From Paracoccus tibetensis (GTDB taxonomy: Bacteria > Pseudomonadota > Alphaproteobacteria > Rhodobacterales > Rhodobacteraceae): DNA of 64,000 bases. Below the pieces are notes generated by a model. The model was not told the DNA's origin, did no database searches, and worked only from the letters and a program-made list of their open reading frames with translations. Both the position numbers and the translations under genes were made by a program. Where the stretch lies: NCBI RefSeq assembly GCF_900102505.1, contig NZ_FMVT01000004.1, positions 1 to 64,000 of the forward strand. Reading direction: 5' to 3'. This document shows positions 53,371-64,000 of the stretch, piece by piece (within the stretch, counting starts at the first letter, position 1; each line of letters begins with the position of its first letter).

Positions 53371-54438
53371 ATGACTTCGCTATTCGACCCGCTGCGCCTC
53401 GGCGCCGTGACCCTGAAGAACCGCATCGTGATGGCGCCGCTGACCCGCTCGCGCGCCGGCGAGGCGAGGGTGCCGAACGCGCTGATGGCAGAATACTACG
53501 CGCAGCGTGCGGGCGCCGGGCTGATCCTGTCCGAGGCGACCAGCGTCATGCCGATGGGCGTCGGCTACGAGGCGACGCCGGGCATCTGGTCGGACGAGCA
53601 GGTGGCCGGGTGGACGGCGGTGACCGAGGCCGTCCATGCGCGTGGCGGGCTGATCTTCCTGCAGCTCTGGCATGTCGGCCGCATCTCGGACCCCGAGCTG
53701 CTGGGCGGCGAGCTGCCCGTCGCGCCCTCGGCCATCGCGCCGGCGGGCCATGTCAGCCTGTTGCGGCCGAAGCGCCCCTATGCAACGCCCCGCGCGCTGG
53801 AGACGGACGAGATCCCGCAGATCGTCCAGGCCTATGCCGACGCCACCCGGCGCGCCCGCGAGGCCGGCTTCGACGGGGTCGAGATCCATGGCGCGAACGG
53901 CTACCTGATCGACCAGTTCCTCCATGACGGCACCAACAAGCGCACCGACCGCTATGGCGGCAGCATCGAGAACCGCGCGCGCTTCCTCTGCGAGATCGCG
54001 GATGCCGTGATCGGCGCATGGTCGGCGGACCGGGTCGGCCTGCATCTCGCCCCGCGCGGGGACAGCCACGATCTATCCGACAGCGACCCGAGGGCGCTCT
54101 TCACTTATGTGGCGCGCGAGATGAAGGCCCGCGGCCTCGCCTTCCTGTTCCTGCGCGAGCGCCCGGCCGAGGACAGCCTGCTGCCCGTCATCCGCGACGC
54201 CTTCGGCGGGCCCGTCATCGCCAACGAGGCGCTGACCCCCGAGCTTGCCCGCGTGCTGGTCGAGGAGGGCCGCGCCGATGCGGTCAGCTTCGGGCGCGAC
54301 TTCATCGCGACGCCGGACCTGCCCGAGCGGCTGCGCCAGGGCCTGCCGCTGAACGCGCAGGACCCCGCGACCTTCTACGCGGGCGGGGAGAAGGGCTATA
54401 CCGACTATCCCGCCGCCACCGGCATCGCGGCCGAGTGA
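53371..54438 (+). CDS. Old Yellow Enzyme, alkene reductase (NemA-like)
   Basis: 355 residues, FMN TIM barrel. Visible are LKNRIVMAPLTRSRA, FLQLWHVGRIS, the substrate-binding pair in EIHGANGYLIDQFLHDGTNKRTDRYGG, and the phosphate loop VSFGRDFIATPDLPER. The enzyme reduces activated C=C bonds with NAD(P)H and may handle N-ethylmaleimide, nitrate esters or toxic enones. AAAGGAC lies before the ATG. Monocistronic, divergent from the antiporter, ended by a strong terminator shared with glnA. Confidence 0.93.
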   Translation: MTSLFDPLRLGAVTLKNRIVMAPLTRSRAGEARVPNALMAEYYAQRAGAGLILSEATSVMPMGVGYEATPGIWSDEQVAGWTAVTEAVHARGGLIFLQLWHVGRISDPELLGGELPVAPSAIAPAGHVSLLRPKRPYATPRALETDEIPQIVQAYADATRRAREAGFDGVEIHGANGYLIDQFLHDGTNKRTDRYGGSIENRARFLCEIADAVIGAWSADRVGLHLAPRGDSHDLSDSDPRALFTYVAREMKARGLAFLFLRERPAEDSLLPVIRDAFGGPVIANEALTPELARVLVEEGRADAVSFGRDFIATPDLPERLRQGLPLNAQDPATFYAGGEKGYTDYPAATGIAAE

Positions 54439-54447
54439 GCCAAAGAA

Positions 54448-54473
54448 GAAGGGGCGCCGCGCGGCGCCCCTTC
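54448..54473. terminator. bidirectional terminator between OYE gene and glnA
   Basis: Perfect 26-base palindrome, each arm 13 bases (GAAGGGGCGCCGC and its complement), between two converging genes. Short T or A runs are weak, but the stem is very stable. Confidence 0.8.
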
Positions 54474-54495
54474 CCGTCTCTGTCCCTCGCTGTTC

Positions 54496-55902
<1,407 letters not shown>

Positions 55903-55977
55903 CTCTTCCCTTTCTGCATGGAGGCGCCCGGGCGGCCCTCGCGGCCGGGCGCGGAAGTCATTTGCGGCGGCGGCGGA

Positions 55978-56451
<474 letters not shown>

Positions 56452-56471
56452 TCAAAAGATAGGCAGTTCGC

Positions 56472-57977
56472 ATGGCAGATGGCGTCCAGATCCTGACGAG
56501 CGCCCAAATCCGCGCCACGGAATCCGCCGCGATGGGCAGCGGCGGCACCACGGGCGCGCAGCTGATGGAGCGGGCGGGCGCGGCCGTCGCCGGCCAGATT
56601 CGCCTGCGCTGGCCGCAGCCCCGGCGGGTGCTGGTCCTCTGCGGGCCGGGCAACAACGGCGGGGACGGCATCGTCATCGCCCGGCGGCTGCACGAGGCCG
56701 GCTGGCCTGTCGAGGTCCTCGCCCTGCCCGAGGGCCCTGCCCCCGATGCCGCGCTGATGCGCCGGCGCTGCCCGGTCCCTGTCCGGCCACTCGGCGAGGC
56801 TGCCTGGCCCGCCGCGCCTGCCCCGCTGATCGTCGACGCGCTGTTCGGGACCGGCCTTGCGCGAGGTCTCGGCCCGGACCTCGCCGCGCTGCTGGCGCGC
56901 GCAGGGGAGACTGCGGCCGAGGTCGTGGCGGTCGATGGTCCAAGCGGCCTCTGCCTCGACAGCGGCCGCGTGCTGGGAAGCGTGCCGGTTCTGCCGGCCA
57001 CGCTGACCGTGACCTTCGACAGCCTGCGGCCGGGGCACCTGCTGGACGCGGGCGCGGCCCTCTGCGGGCGCGTGCTGGTGGCCGACATCGGCATCTCGTC
57101 CTTCCGCCCGCAGCCCGCGCAGCTAGTGCGGATCGAGGATGCGTCCCTTCTGGCGCCGCGCCTGAGCAAGGCAGGCGGCGGGCACAAATACGCCCATGGT
57201 CATCTCGTGGTGATCGCGAGCGGGGCGGGCCAAGGGGGCGCGGCGCGGCTGGCCGCCCGGGCCGGGCTGCGCGTCGGCGCGGGGCTGGTGACGCTTGGCC
57301 CGTCGCGCGACGCGATGGCCGAACATGCCGCGCCGCCCGATGCGCTGATGCGGCGCGCGCTGGACAGCGCCGAGGATCTGGCGACCCTGCTGTCCGACGA
57401 CCGCATCGCCGCCCTCTGCCTGGGTCCCGGCTGCGGCGTATCGCGTGCCGGCGCATTGCTTCGGGTGGCGCTGGAATGGCGGCGACCGCTGGTGCTGGAC
57501 GCCGACGCGCTGACCGCGCTGTCACAACGGCCGGAACTGCGCAGCCTTGTGCATCCGGGCTGCGTCCTGACACCCCATGGCGGAGAGTTCGCGCGGCTCT
57601 GGCCGGACATCGCCGCGCGGCTGGCCGCCCCGGCCGAGCGCGGACCCGCCTTCTCGCGCCTGGACGCGGCGCGCGCGGCCGCAGTGGATCTGGGCTGCTC
57701 CGTGTTGCTGAAGGGGCCGGACACGGTAATCGCCGCACCCGATGGCGCGGCGGCGATTCATGCCGCGCAGGACCTTGGCTGGCTGGCGACGGCGGGCGCG
57801 GGGGACGTGCTGGCGGGCCTGATCTCGGGCCTCATGGCGCGGGGCCTTGAGCCGTTCAAGGCGGCCTCGGCGGGCGTTCTGCTGCACGCGGCCGCCGCGC
57901 GCCGGGCGGGGCCGGGCCTGATCGCCGACGACCTGCCGGAGGCGCTGCCGGCCGTGCTGGCCGGTTTGGGCGCTTGA
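56472..57977 (+). CDS. nnr: bifunctional NAD(P)HX epimerase/dehydratase
   Basis: 501 residues. The N-terminal YjeF_N epimerase domain (about 1-215, GPGNNGGDGIVIARRL and VDALFGTGL) is fused to a C-terminal ADP-dependent dehydratase of ribokinase-like fold (about 225-495, GGGHKYAHGHLVVI, HGGEFARL, LLKGPDTVIA, and GAGDVLAGLISG). Together they repair hydrated NADH and NADPH. Divergent from glnB; the roughly 155-base gap shows no convincing sigma-54 site. The gene is followed closely by tRNA-Leu on the other strand. Confidence 0.95.
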   Translation: MADGVQILTSAQIRATESAAMGSGGTTGAQLMERAGAAVAGQIRLRWPQPRRVLVLCGPGNNGGDGIVIARRLHEAGWPVEVLALPEGPAPDAALMRRRCPVPVRPLGEAAWPAAPAPLIVDALFGTGLARGLGPDLAALLARAGETAAEVVAVDGPSGLCLDSGRVLGSVPVLPATLTVTFDSLRPGHLLDAGAALCGRVLVADIGISSFRPQPAQLVRIEDASLLAPRLSKAGGGHKYAHGHLVVIASGAGQGGAARLAARAGLRVGAGLVTLGPSRDAMAEHAAPPDALMRRALDSAEDLATLLSDDRIAALCLGPGCGVSRAGALLRVALEWRRPLVLDADALTALSQRPELRSLVHPGCVLTPHGGEFARLWPDIAARLAAPAERGPAFSRLDAARAAAVDLGCSVLLKGPDTVIAAPDGAAAIHAAQDLGWLATAGAGDVLAGLISGLMARGLEPFKAASAGVLLHAAAARRAGPGLIADDLPEALPAVLAGLGA

Positions 57978-57986
57978 ATTTGATTG

Positions 57987-58069
57987 TGGTGCGCGGTGAG
58001 GGACTCGAACCCCCACGCCGAGGCGCTTGGACCTAAACCAAGTGCGTCTACCAATTCCGCCAACCGCGC
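57987..58069 (-). tRNA. tRNA-Leu (anticodon UAG)
   Basis: 83 bases on the reverse strand with encoded CCA (57987-57989). Acceptor arms GCGCGGT and ACCGCGC, discriminator A. Anticodon stem CTTGG/CCAAG with loop TTTAGGT gives UAG (58033-58035). A long variable arm as in tRNA-Leu is present. Confidence 0.97.
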
Positions 58070-58209
58070 ACCCTTGCGCCACTACAGCAGAGCCTTCGGC
58101 CGGTCAACGGCAACACGGCCGGCCCGGGCGCCCCGCAGATGCCGTGCCCTTCCGCCAGACAGGCGCAGCCCCCTGTTTAGCAAAGATTAGCCGTTTCTCA
58201 CGCCGGCGA

Positions 58210-58238
58210 TTGACATCCTCTTCCGCACAAGTTGATCT
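58210..58238 (+). promoter_or_regulatory. candidate promoter of GMC oxidoreductase gene
   Basis: TTGACA (58210-58215), 17-base spacer, TGATCT (58233-58238). The -35 is perfect and the -10 weak; the start codon follows 55 bases later. Confidence 0.4.
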
Positions 58239-58292
58239 GGCTGAAGTCACGCCACCGCTTCGTGCGGCGAGACTGCAGGCCCAAGGTCCCAG

Positions 58293-59945
58293 ATGTTGAT
58301 GGATTTCGACTATATCGTTGTCGGCGCAGGCTCCGCCGGCTGTGTGCTGGCGCGGCGCCTCTCGGATCGGCCGGATGTTCGCGTGCTGCTGCTGGAAGCC
58401 GGCGGGCACAACCGCCACCCGTTCATCTCGATGCCGCGCGGCTTCTCGAAGCTGGTGTCGCGGCCGGAATACTTCTGGAGCTACCCGACCAGCGGTGCCA
58501 GCAACTGGGCGCCCGAGACCTGGTATTACGGCAAGGGCCTCGGCGGCTCGAGCGCGGTCAACGGCATGTGGTACATGCGCGGCATGCCCGCCGATTTCGA
58601 AAGCTGGGAGCGTGCGGGCAATCCGGGCTGGGGCTGGAACGCGGTCCAGGAGGTCTACAAGTCGATCGAGAGCTATCGCGAAAGCGGCGCCGACAGCAGC
58701 CGCGGCCAGGACGGCCCCCTGGAGGTGACGCAGCGGACCTACCGCTCGCCCCTCATCTCGGCCATGATCGCCGCCGGGCAGGAGATCGGGCTGCCGGCCC
58801 TTCAGGACATCAACCAGATCAACACCGACGGGATCGGCTTCTCGCAGTTCACCGTGGACCGCCGCGGCCACCGCGAATCGAGCTATGCCGCCTTCATCAG
58901 GCCAGTCGCCGCGCGTTCGAATCTCGTCGTGCGGGCCGGCAGCGCGGTGACGCGCGTCCTGCTCGAAGGCGGACGCGCGGTTGGCGTCGTCTGCCAGGAG
59001 AACGGACGCGAGCTGACCTACCGCGCCGCGCGCGAGGTCATCCTGTCCGGCGGCGTCATCGAATCGCCGAAGCTGCTGCAGTTGTCCGGCATCGGGCCGG
59101 CAGAGGTGCTGAAGCGGGCCGGCATCGCGGTGCTGCATCCGATGGAGGCAGTCGGGCGGCACCTCGCCGACCACCCGATGGTCTCGATCACCTACGAACT
59201 GAAGCACGACGTCGCGCTTCACCGCCAGCTGACGACCTATCGGCTCTATCTGCATGTGCTGCAATACTACCTGGGGATGAAAGGGCTGATGGCGACTGCC
59301 GCCGTGCCCGTCACGGCGCTGATGTCGACCGAGAACAACCGCGTCTGGCCGAACATCCAGCTGGGGCTGATCCCCTACTCGATCGAGAACCGGCTGATCC
59401 GCAGCAACGGCGCCGCCGCCCGGCCGGGCGGGCGAACGCCGAGCGTCATGTTCCTCGGCTTCGATCTGCGGCCCCGAAGCCGCGGGTCGGTCGAGATCGT
59501 CTCGCCCGACCACGTGACCGCGCCGCAGATCCGCATGGACTGGTGGCAGCATCCCGATGACCGCTCGACGCAGCTCGAGATCGTCCGCGCCATCCGACGC
59601 TTCGCGCGCAGCAAGGCACTGTCGGCCTATTGCGGGGACGAGATCGTGCCCGGCGGCAGCGGCTTTGCCGACGACACCACCTTCGACGAGGTGCGGTCGC
59701 TGGTGAAGTCCGGCCTGCACGGGAACGGCACCTGCCGCATGGGCGCGGACCCCGAGAGCAGCGTCGTCGATGCCGAGCTTCGGGTTCACGGCATCCCGAA
59801 CCTGCGGGTGGCGGATGCCTCGATCATGCCGTCGCCGGTCTCGGGCAACACCAACGCGACGGCGATGATGATCGGCGCTAAGGCCGCCGACCTGATCCTG
59901 AGGACGGGCAGCAGCGCGGCCGGGACCGTCGGCAATTCGCTCTAG
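58293..59945 (+). CDS. GMC-family FAD oxidoreductase (choline dehydrogenase-like)
   Basis: 550 residues. FAD-binding GAGSAGCVLARRLS (11-24) opens the protein, followed by YYGKGLGGSSAVNGMWYMRGMPADF and SGGVIESPKLLQLSGIGP (PROSITE-type GMC signatures). A C-terminal SGLHGNGTCRMG with the active-site histidine and SPVSGNTNATAMMIG close it. Such enzymes oxidise alcohols such as choline or aliphatic and aromatic alcohols; there are no betaine genes nearby, so the substrate is open. AAGGTCC precedes the ATG; an in-frame ATG two codons on is an alternative. Confidence 0.92.
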   Translation: MLMDFDYIVVGAGSAGCVLARRLSDRPDVRVLLLEAGGHNRHPFISMPRGFSKLVSRPEYFWSYPTSGASNWAPETWYYGKGLGGSSAVNGMWYMRGMPADFESWERAGNPGWGWNAVQEVYKSIESYRESGADSSRGQDGPLEVTQRTYRSPLISAMIAAGQEIGLPALQDINQINTDGIGFSQFTVDRRGHRESSYAAFIRPVAARSNLVVRAGSAVTRVLLEGGRAVGVVCQENGRELTYRAAREVILSGGVIESPKLLQLSGIGPAEVLKRAGIAVLHPMEAVGRHLADHPMVSITYELKHDVALHRQLTTYRLYLHVLQYYLGMKGLMATAAVPVTALMSTENNRVWPNIQLGLIPYSIENRLIRSNGAAARPGGRTPSVMFLGFDLRPRSRGSVEIVSPDHVTAPQIRMDWWQHPDDRSTQLEIVRAIRRFARSKALSAYCGDEIVPGGSGFADDTTFDEVRSLVKSGLHGNGTCRMGADPESSVVDAELRVHGIPNLRVADASIMPSPVSGNTNATAMMIGAKAADLILRTGSSAAGTVGNSL

Positions 59946-61043
59946 TCAGCGGCGCCGGCCGGGCAGCCGCGTTGTCTTGTTGTTGCGGCTGCCGGTCTCG
60001 ACCGGCGTGTTGCTGAGGTTCTCCTCGCGCAGCTTGCGCCAGCGCTCGAGCCGCGCCTCGGGCAGCGTGCCCGCGGCGACCGCGGCCCTGACGGCGCAGC
60101 CCGGCTCGTGCGAATGGGTGCAGTTCGAGAAGCGGCATTCCGGCGCAAGCTCGGTGATCTCGGCGAAGAGCAGGTCGAGCCCGTCCGAGATGTCGCTGAC
60201 ATGCAGCGTGCGGATGCCTGGCGTGTCGATCGCCCAGCCCCCGACCGCGATGGCGTGAAGCGAGCGCGACGTGGTCGTGTGCCGGCCCTTGGCGTCCGAT
60301 TCGCGGATGCCGCCCGTCGCCTGTGCCTCGTCGGGCGCCTTGGCGGCCAGCGTGTTCAGCAGCGAGGACTTGCCGACGCCGGACGATCCGACCAGCGCGA
60401 CGGTCTGCCCCGCCCCGCACCAAGGCGCCAGCACCTGCGCCGCCTCGGGCGACTTCGCGTTCAGCGTCACGACGGCAAGATCGCGCTGCAGGCCCTCGAC
60501 CTCGGTGCGCCAGGGGGCCGGGTCGTCCACCTGGTCCGCCTTGGTCAGAAGGATGACAGGGGTCGTGCCGGCCTCGTTGGCGAGGGCGAGGTAACGCTCC
60601 AGCCGCGCGACGTTGAGGTCCGCGTTGCACGAGGTGACGATGAACAGCGTGTCCACGTTGGCGGCGATCAGCTGCGGCTCGCGCCCGCCCTCGGTCCGGC
60701 GCTGCAGCAGCGTCCGGCGGGACAGGCGGCGGCGGACATCGCGCGTTTCCGGCTCGACCAGCACCCAGTCCCCGACCGCGAAGCCATCCGTCTTCGCGCC
60801 GAGCGGCAGGACCAGCCGCACGGCGCCTGCCGTCGACTGCCCGCTCAGCCGCGCGCGATGGACGCTGGCGATCCGCACCGGCATGAGGGCGGCCTCGGCA
60901 GTGGTCAGCTGCGCCTCGAAGAAGGGCGACCAGCCGAGGGCCGGAAGGCTGCCTGATGCGGGTTCGGGTGCATGTGTCACGACAGATGGAGTGCCCGTGC
61001 GGCAGGCGCGATGCAAGCCCGTTTCGCTGATCGACTTTGACAT
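59946..61043 (-). CDS. rsgA: ribosome small-subunit-dependent GTPase A
   Basis: 365 residues. A circularly permuted GTPase: G4 LTKAD (166-170) comes before G1 GSSGVGKSS (219-227), then G3-like DTPGIR. An N-terminal OB fold (about 55-105) and a C-terminal zinc-binding element (CRFSNCTHSHEPGC) are present, followed by a basic tail. It helps late maturation of the 30S subunit. Single gene; ends 1 base after the GMC gene on the opposite strand. Confidence 0.95.
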   Translation of the reverse strand: MSKSISETGLHRACRTGTPSVVTHAPEPASGSLPALGWSPFFEAQLTTAEAALMPVRIASVHRARLSGQSTAGAVRLVLPLGAKTDGFAVGDWVLVEPETRDVRRRLSRRTLLQRRTEGGREPQLIAANVDTLFIVTSCNADLNVARLERYLALANEAGTTPVILLTKADQVDDPAPWRTEVEGLQRDLAVVTLNAKSPEAAQVLAPWCGAGQTVALVGSSGVGKSSLLNTLAAKAPDEAQATGGIRESDAKGRHTTTSRSLHAIAVGGWAIDTPGIRTLHVSDISDGLDLLFAEITELAPECRFSNCTHSHEPGCAVRAAVAAGTLPEARLERWRKLREENLSNTPVETGSRNNKTTRLPGRRR

Positions 61044-61134
61044 CCCGCCGCGGCGGCGCTATGGCCGCCGCAACCTCCCAGCAGCACCGCGTTCAGCGGC
61101 AGGCCGGCGCCGCCGGCCGTTTGACAGACAGGAC

Positions 61135-61536
61135 ATGGATTTGAAAACGCCGAAGCGCACCGATCTCGCCGACCGCCGCAGCACCGCCGCCGAGGCGAAG
61201 GCCGCCCAGCTGGCCGCCTACCGCGCCAAGATGGAGGCCGACGAGCCCGCCCGCCTCGCGCGCCAGCAGGAGTTGGCGGCCATCGCCGAGGCCCGCGCGG
61301 CGCGGCAGGAAGAGCGTGACCGGCTGAAGGCCGAGGCCCGCCGGCAGCAGCAGGAGGAGAAGCGCCTCGCCGCCGAGGCCGCGGCCTTCAACGACGCCGC
61401 CAATGTCGCCGCCCGCGCGCAGGCCGAAGCCCAGCAGAAGACCGACAGCATGATCTCGCGCGTCGTCCAGGACGAGGCCGCCCGCAAGGCCGAGCGCGAC
61501 CGCCGCTACGCCGCCCGTAAGGCGCGCCAGCGCTGA
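61135..61536 (+). CDS. charged, helical DUF6481-like protein
   Basis: 133 residues from the ATG at 61135, with AGACAGGAC upstream. Nearly the whole chain is Ala, Glu, Arg, Lys and Gln with heptad-like spacing, predicting one long helix or coiled coil. Begins MDLKTPKRTDLADRRSTAAEA. Similar short charged proteins are common in Alphaproteobacteria with no known function. The upstream in-frame codons from 60613 are not used. Confidence 0.7.
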   Translation: MDLKTPKRTDLADRRSTAAEAKAAQLAAYRAKMEADEPARLARQQELAAIAEARAARQEERDRLKAEARRQQQEEKRLAAEAAAFNDAANVAARAQAEAQQKTDSMISRVVQDEAARKAERDRRYAARKARQR

Positions 61537-61551
61537 GCATCCGCCGCCCCC

Positions 61552-62226
61552 TCAGGCGCGGCGTGCGATCCAGATGACATGGCGGTTGCCGCGCCGGCTG
61601 CCGCTGGCGCGGACGGTGCGCGTTTCGGCGTCGAAGCCGCAGCGCGCGAGCCGCGCGGTGAAGGCCGGCGCGGGCGATGCCGACCAGACCGCCAGAACGC
61701 CGCCCGGCGCCAGCGCGCGGCGCGCGGCCCTCAGCCCCGCCTCGGTGTAAAGCGCGTCGTTGCTTGGTCGCGTCAGCCCGTCCGGCCCGTTGTCCACGTC
61801 GAGGAGGATGGCGTCATAGGCACCCTCGGCCTGCCGGATGAGGGCGGCGACATCGTCGAGCCGCAGCTCGACTCGCGGATCGTCGAGCGACCCGGCGAAG
61901 ACGTCCTCCATATGCGCGCGTGCCCAGTCCGCCAGCTCGGGCACGATCTCCGACACGGTGACGCGCGCCGCCGGGGTCAGCAGCGGCAGGGCCGCGCGCA
62001 GCGTGAAGCCCATCCCGAGGCCGCCGATCAGCACTTGGGCCGCCGCCCGGCCCTGAAGCCGGGCAAGGGCAAGGCGCGCCAGCTCCTCCTCGGAATGGCC
62101 GAGGCGGCTGTTCATCAGCTCGTTCCCGCCCGAGAGCCGGATCGAGAACTCGTCCCCGCGCCGCAGCAGCCTCAGCCTGTCGCCCCCCGGCGCGTCCGCC
62201 GAGGCAAGTTCCGTCCAGGGCAGCAC
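61552..62226 (-). CDS. spermidine-synthase-like SAM-dependent protein
   Basis: 224 residues from the GTG at 62226, which has AGGAGG 5 bases away; a GTG two codons earlier lies inside that ribosome site. The Rossmann core shows the SAM loop VLIGGLGMGFTLRAAL, acidic residue in VSEIVPEL, and AILLDVDNGPDGLT. It resembles the spermidine-synthase-like family lacking the N-terminal beta domain; aminopropyl transfer is not proven and a methyltransferase is equally possible. Monocistronic. Confidence 0.8.
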   Translation of the reverse strand: MLPWTELASADAPGGDRLRLLRRGDEFSIRLSGGNELMNSRLGHSEEELARLALARLQGRAAAQVLIGGLGMGFTLRAALPLLTPAARVTVSEIVPELADWARAHMEDVFAGSLDDPRVELRLDDVAALIRQAEGAYDAILLDVDNGPDGLTRPSNDALYTEAGLRAARRALAPGGVLAVWSASPAPAFTARLARCGFDAETRTVRASGSRRGNRHVIWIARRA

Positions 62227-62415
62227 CGGCACCTCCTGTCTGCAAGCCGAGGGCGAGCCTAGCCGCGCGGGGCTGCGGGGTGAAGGGGCGCCCCGCTTGA
62301 CGCGGATGTCGCAACCGTGATCCTGCCGCTGCGCCCACGGGGATGGACCGGACGTGCATCTGGTCTATCCCTCTCGTGCCGACACGGCATCCCCGACCCA
62401 ACCCGCGAGGCATGC

Positions 62416-63741
62416 ATGGCTGACACCACACCCGACACGCAGGCCAGGCCGGCCGGCCCGGCGTCCCTGGCGGGAGACGCGGGCCACCGCTACGCGCGCG
62501 AGCTGGAGCGTCACCTCGACTGGCTCGACAGCTTCACCTCGACCGCGCTCGGCGTGCTGGCCGCGGCCTCGGGCATCTACACCTATCTGGGCGTCAGGAC
62601 GCTGCTGGACGATCCGGGGATCTGGACGACCTTCGCCGCGCTGGCCTATTCCATCGCCGTCTCGGTCGGCATCTTCGTCTTCTGGTCCTACCTGCTGCGG
62701 CTGCTGCCGGCCGTGCGCGGCGCCGCCTCGCGCATCGGGCTGCTGCTGACGATGGGGCTCGGCTCGGTCGCGATCATCGCGATGTCGTCCTGGCTGAACG
62801 CCGCCGCGCTGGCCGGCGGGGCGGCTGTCGAGACGCACATGGCGACGACGGTGCAGACCTACCAGACCTCGCTCGAGCGCGCGCATGCCAACGCGGTGGC
62901 CGGCCAGTCCCTGTCGCGCGACGTCGCCCGCGTCCGCCAGAGCTTCCAGGACCTCAGCGAGCAGGAGGAGGGCGGCACCCTCTCGGGCTTCCAGGGCCGC
63001 GGCGCGGTCTTTCGCGTGCTGACGCAGAAAAGCGCCGAGCTGCAGGGGCTCGAGACGCAGCTTCTGGGCATCGAGGCGCCGATCGAGGACACCTTCGCGC
63101 AGGGCAACGTCATCCTGTCGCGGATGCGCTCGATCTCGGTCGAGGCGGGCGGGCTGCAGGACCGCACGGTACGCTTCTCCGAGGATGCGGTCGAGCTGGC
63201 GGGGCTCATCACCCAGCTGCGCCAGCTGAACCCCGCGCCGCTGGTGCTGCGGGCGGCGCAGGACCTGTCGGACGCGGTGGTGCTGCCCGAGCTGGACGGG
63301 CGCACGGCGCAGATCCAAGCGGGGCAGTCCAGCACGATCAACGCGGTGCTGACGCTGGTCGCGCAGCGAGCGGCGACGCTGTCGCAGGCGGCCTCCGAGG
63401 TGATCGCCCTGCCCCAGCCCGACGAGGCACTCTACACGGCGATGTCGGCCGCGGACGCGGTCATCGTCTATGCCCGCAACTTCGTGCCGGCCTGGGCGGG
63501 CGCCATCTCGATCGACCTGCTGCCGGCGGTGCTGGTCTTCATCATCATGGTCGTGCAGGCGGCGATCCGCGGCGGACGCGGCGAGGGGCATCTGGACACG
63601 CGCATGACCGTGGGCGAGCTGCGCGCCGCCCTGGCCGCGGCTGAGCTGCTGCGCCCCGCCGCCCCGCCCGCCGCGGCTCCTGCCGCCGCACCCGCCGAGG
63701 GCAGCCCGCCCCCGCGCGCGCTGATCCGGCCCGAGGACTGA
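62416..63741 (+). CDS. unknown four-TM membrane protein with large soluble domain
   Basis: 441 residues from the ATG at 62416 (GCGAGGC upstream); earlier in-frame codons are unlikely. Three membrane segments lie near the N-terminus (about 42-60, 72-96 and 107-127). A helical domain of about 230 residues (130-358) rich in Gln, Ala and Leu follows, then a fourth segment (359-384) and a Pro/Ala-rich tail. No family is recognised. Its stop is 2 bases before the next ATG, so the two form an operon that continues beyond the window. Confidence 0.75.
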   Translation: MADTTPDTQARPAGPASLAGDAGHRYARELERHLDWLDSFTSTALGVLAAASGIYTYLGVRTLLDDPGIWTTFAALAYSIAVSVGIFVFWSYLLRLLPAVRGAASRIGLLLTMGLGSVAIIAMSSWLNAAALAGGAAVETHMATTVQTYQTSLERAHANAVAGQSLSRDVARVRQSFQDLSEQEEGGTLSGFQGRGAVFRVLTQKSAELQGLETQLLGIEAPIEDTFAQGNVILSRMRSISVEAGGLQDRTVRFSEDAVELAGLITQLRQLNPAPLVLRAAQDLSDAVVLPELDGRTAQIQAGQSSTINAVLTLVAQRAATLSQAASEVIALPQPDEALYTAMSAADAVIVYARNFVPAWAGAISIDLLPAVLVFIIMVVQAAIRGGRGEGHLDTRMTVGELRAALAAAELLRPAAPPAAAPAAAPAEGSPPPRALIRPED

Positions 63742-63743
63742 GG

Positions 63744-64000
63744 ATGGGCATCTTCTCGACCCCGCAGCGGGCGATCCGCGCCGTGCTGGTCTCGCAGGTG
63801 GTGCTGGCGCTGGCCATCGTGGGGCTCGACCTCTGGCAAAGCCCGCCCGCCGCCGCGCCGGGCATGTTCGCCCCGCCCGCGCAGGGGCCGAGCGTGCGCC
63901 CCTACCGCCCCGACCTGCGCCCGGGCAGCCCCGGCGGTCCCGCGATGCGCCCCATGCCCGACGCGCTGGAGTTCAGCCAGCAGGACGGCGCCATCCGCAT
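63744..64000 (+). CDS. unknown membrane-anchored protein, cut by window end
   Basis: The open frame from the ATG at 63744 runs off the window (about 85 residues). The ATG is preceded by GAGGACTGAGG. An N-terminal signal anchor (AVLVSQVVLALAIVGLDLW) is followed by a Pro/Gly/Ala-rich linker and then LEFSQQDGAIR, where a folded domain seems to begin. It is translationally close to the four-TM gene. Function cannot be judged from this part. Confidence 0.7.
   Translation, partial: MGIFSTPQRAIRAVLVSQVVLALAIVGLDLWQSPPAAAPGMFAPPAQGPSVRPYRPDLRPGSPGGPAMRPMPDALEFSQQDGAIR

Overview
The window is a stretch of an alphaproteobacterial chromosome, most likely Rhodobacterales (Rhodobacter/Paracoccus relatives). 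This rests on the very GC-rich core, the C4-type 5-aminolevulinate synthase preceded by an FNR-type box, PhaR, an IalB-family protein, an LpxD/ACP/KAS cluster and a repeated intergenic leader element. No 16S gene is present, so genus is not claimed.

Region 1 (1 to about 6189) is visibly AT-richer and looks like a mobile island ending at the 3' end of a tRNA-Ser(GGA) gene. It holds the end of an IS3-family element, a membrane protein, a three-gene reverse operon (helicase-like P-loop NTPase, an unknown protein, a small Cys-rich protein), a 1.7 kb gene-free divergent region rich in short repeats and hairpins, a small serine recombinase with res-like repeats in front of it, and a secreted unknown protein. 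No tyrosine integrase is visible; the far end lies outside the window.

Region 2 (6.3-26.2 kb) is ordinary core: phaR, a glutarate/glutaryl-CoA pair (CoA-transferase plus gcdH), a GAF protein, lepA, two DJ-1/PfpI proteins, an EamA transporter with a HAD hydrolase, an orphan ParA-like ATPase, an M19 dipeptidase, a RodZ-like HTH membrane protein, hemA, an IalB protein, lpxD-acp-KAS, and an L,D-transpeptidase divergent from a YcbK-like protein.

Region 3 (27-36 kb) is a pyrimidine-degradation and uptake locus. A RutR-like TetR repressor is divergent from an operon for beta-alanine aminotransferase, beta-ureidopropionase, dihydropyrimidinase and an NMT1/THI5-type ABC transporter. A near-perfect RutR operator lies between them. 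The first enzyme, dihydropyrimidine dehydrogenase, is not in the window.

Region 4 (36-45 kb, reverse strand) is a tightly overlapping leucine/isovalerate operon: liuA, an LprI-like secreted protein, an acyl-CoA synthetase, liuB, liuD, a GST, liuE and liuC. A palindromic operator lies in front of liuA.

Region 5 (45.5-64 kb) has a CobC-like phosphatase with cobD, an AGE-family epimerase, tex, a CPA1 antiporter fused to a cyclic-nucleotide-binding domain, an Old Yellow Enzyme, glnB-glnA, a bifunctional NAD(P)HX repair enzyme, tRNA-Leu(UAG), a GMC oxidoreductase, rsgA, a charged helical protein, a spermidine-synthase-like protein, and an unknown four-TM membrane protein followed by a partial gene at the edge.
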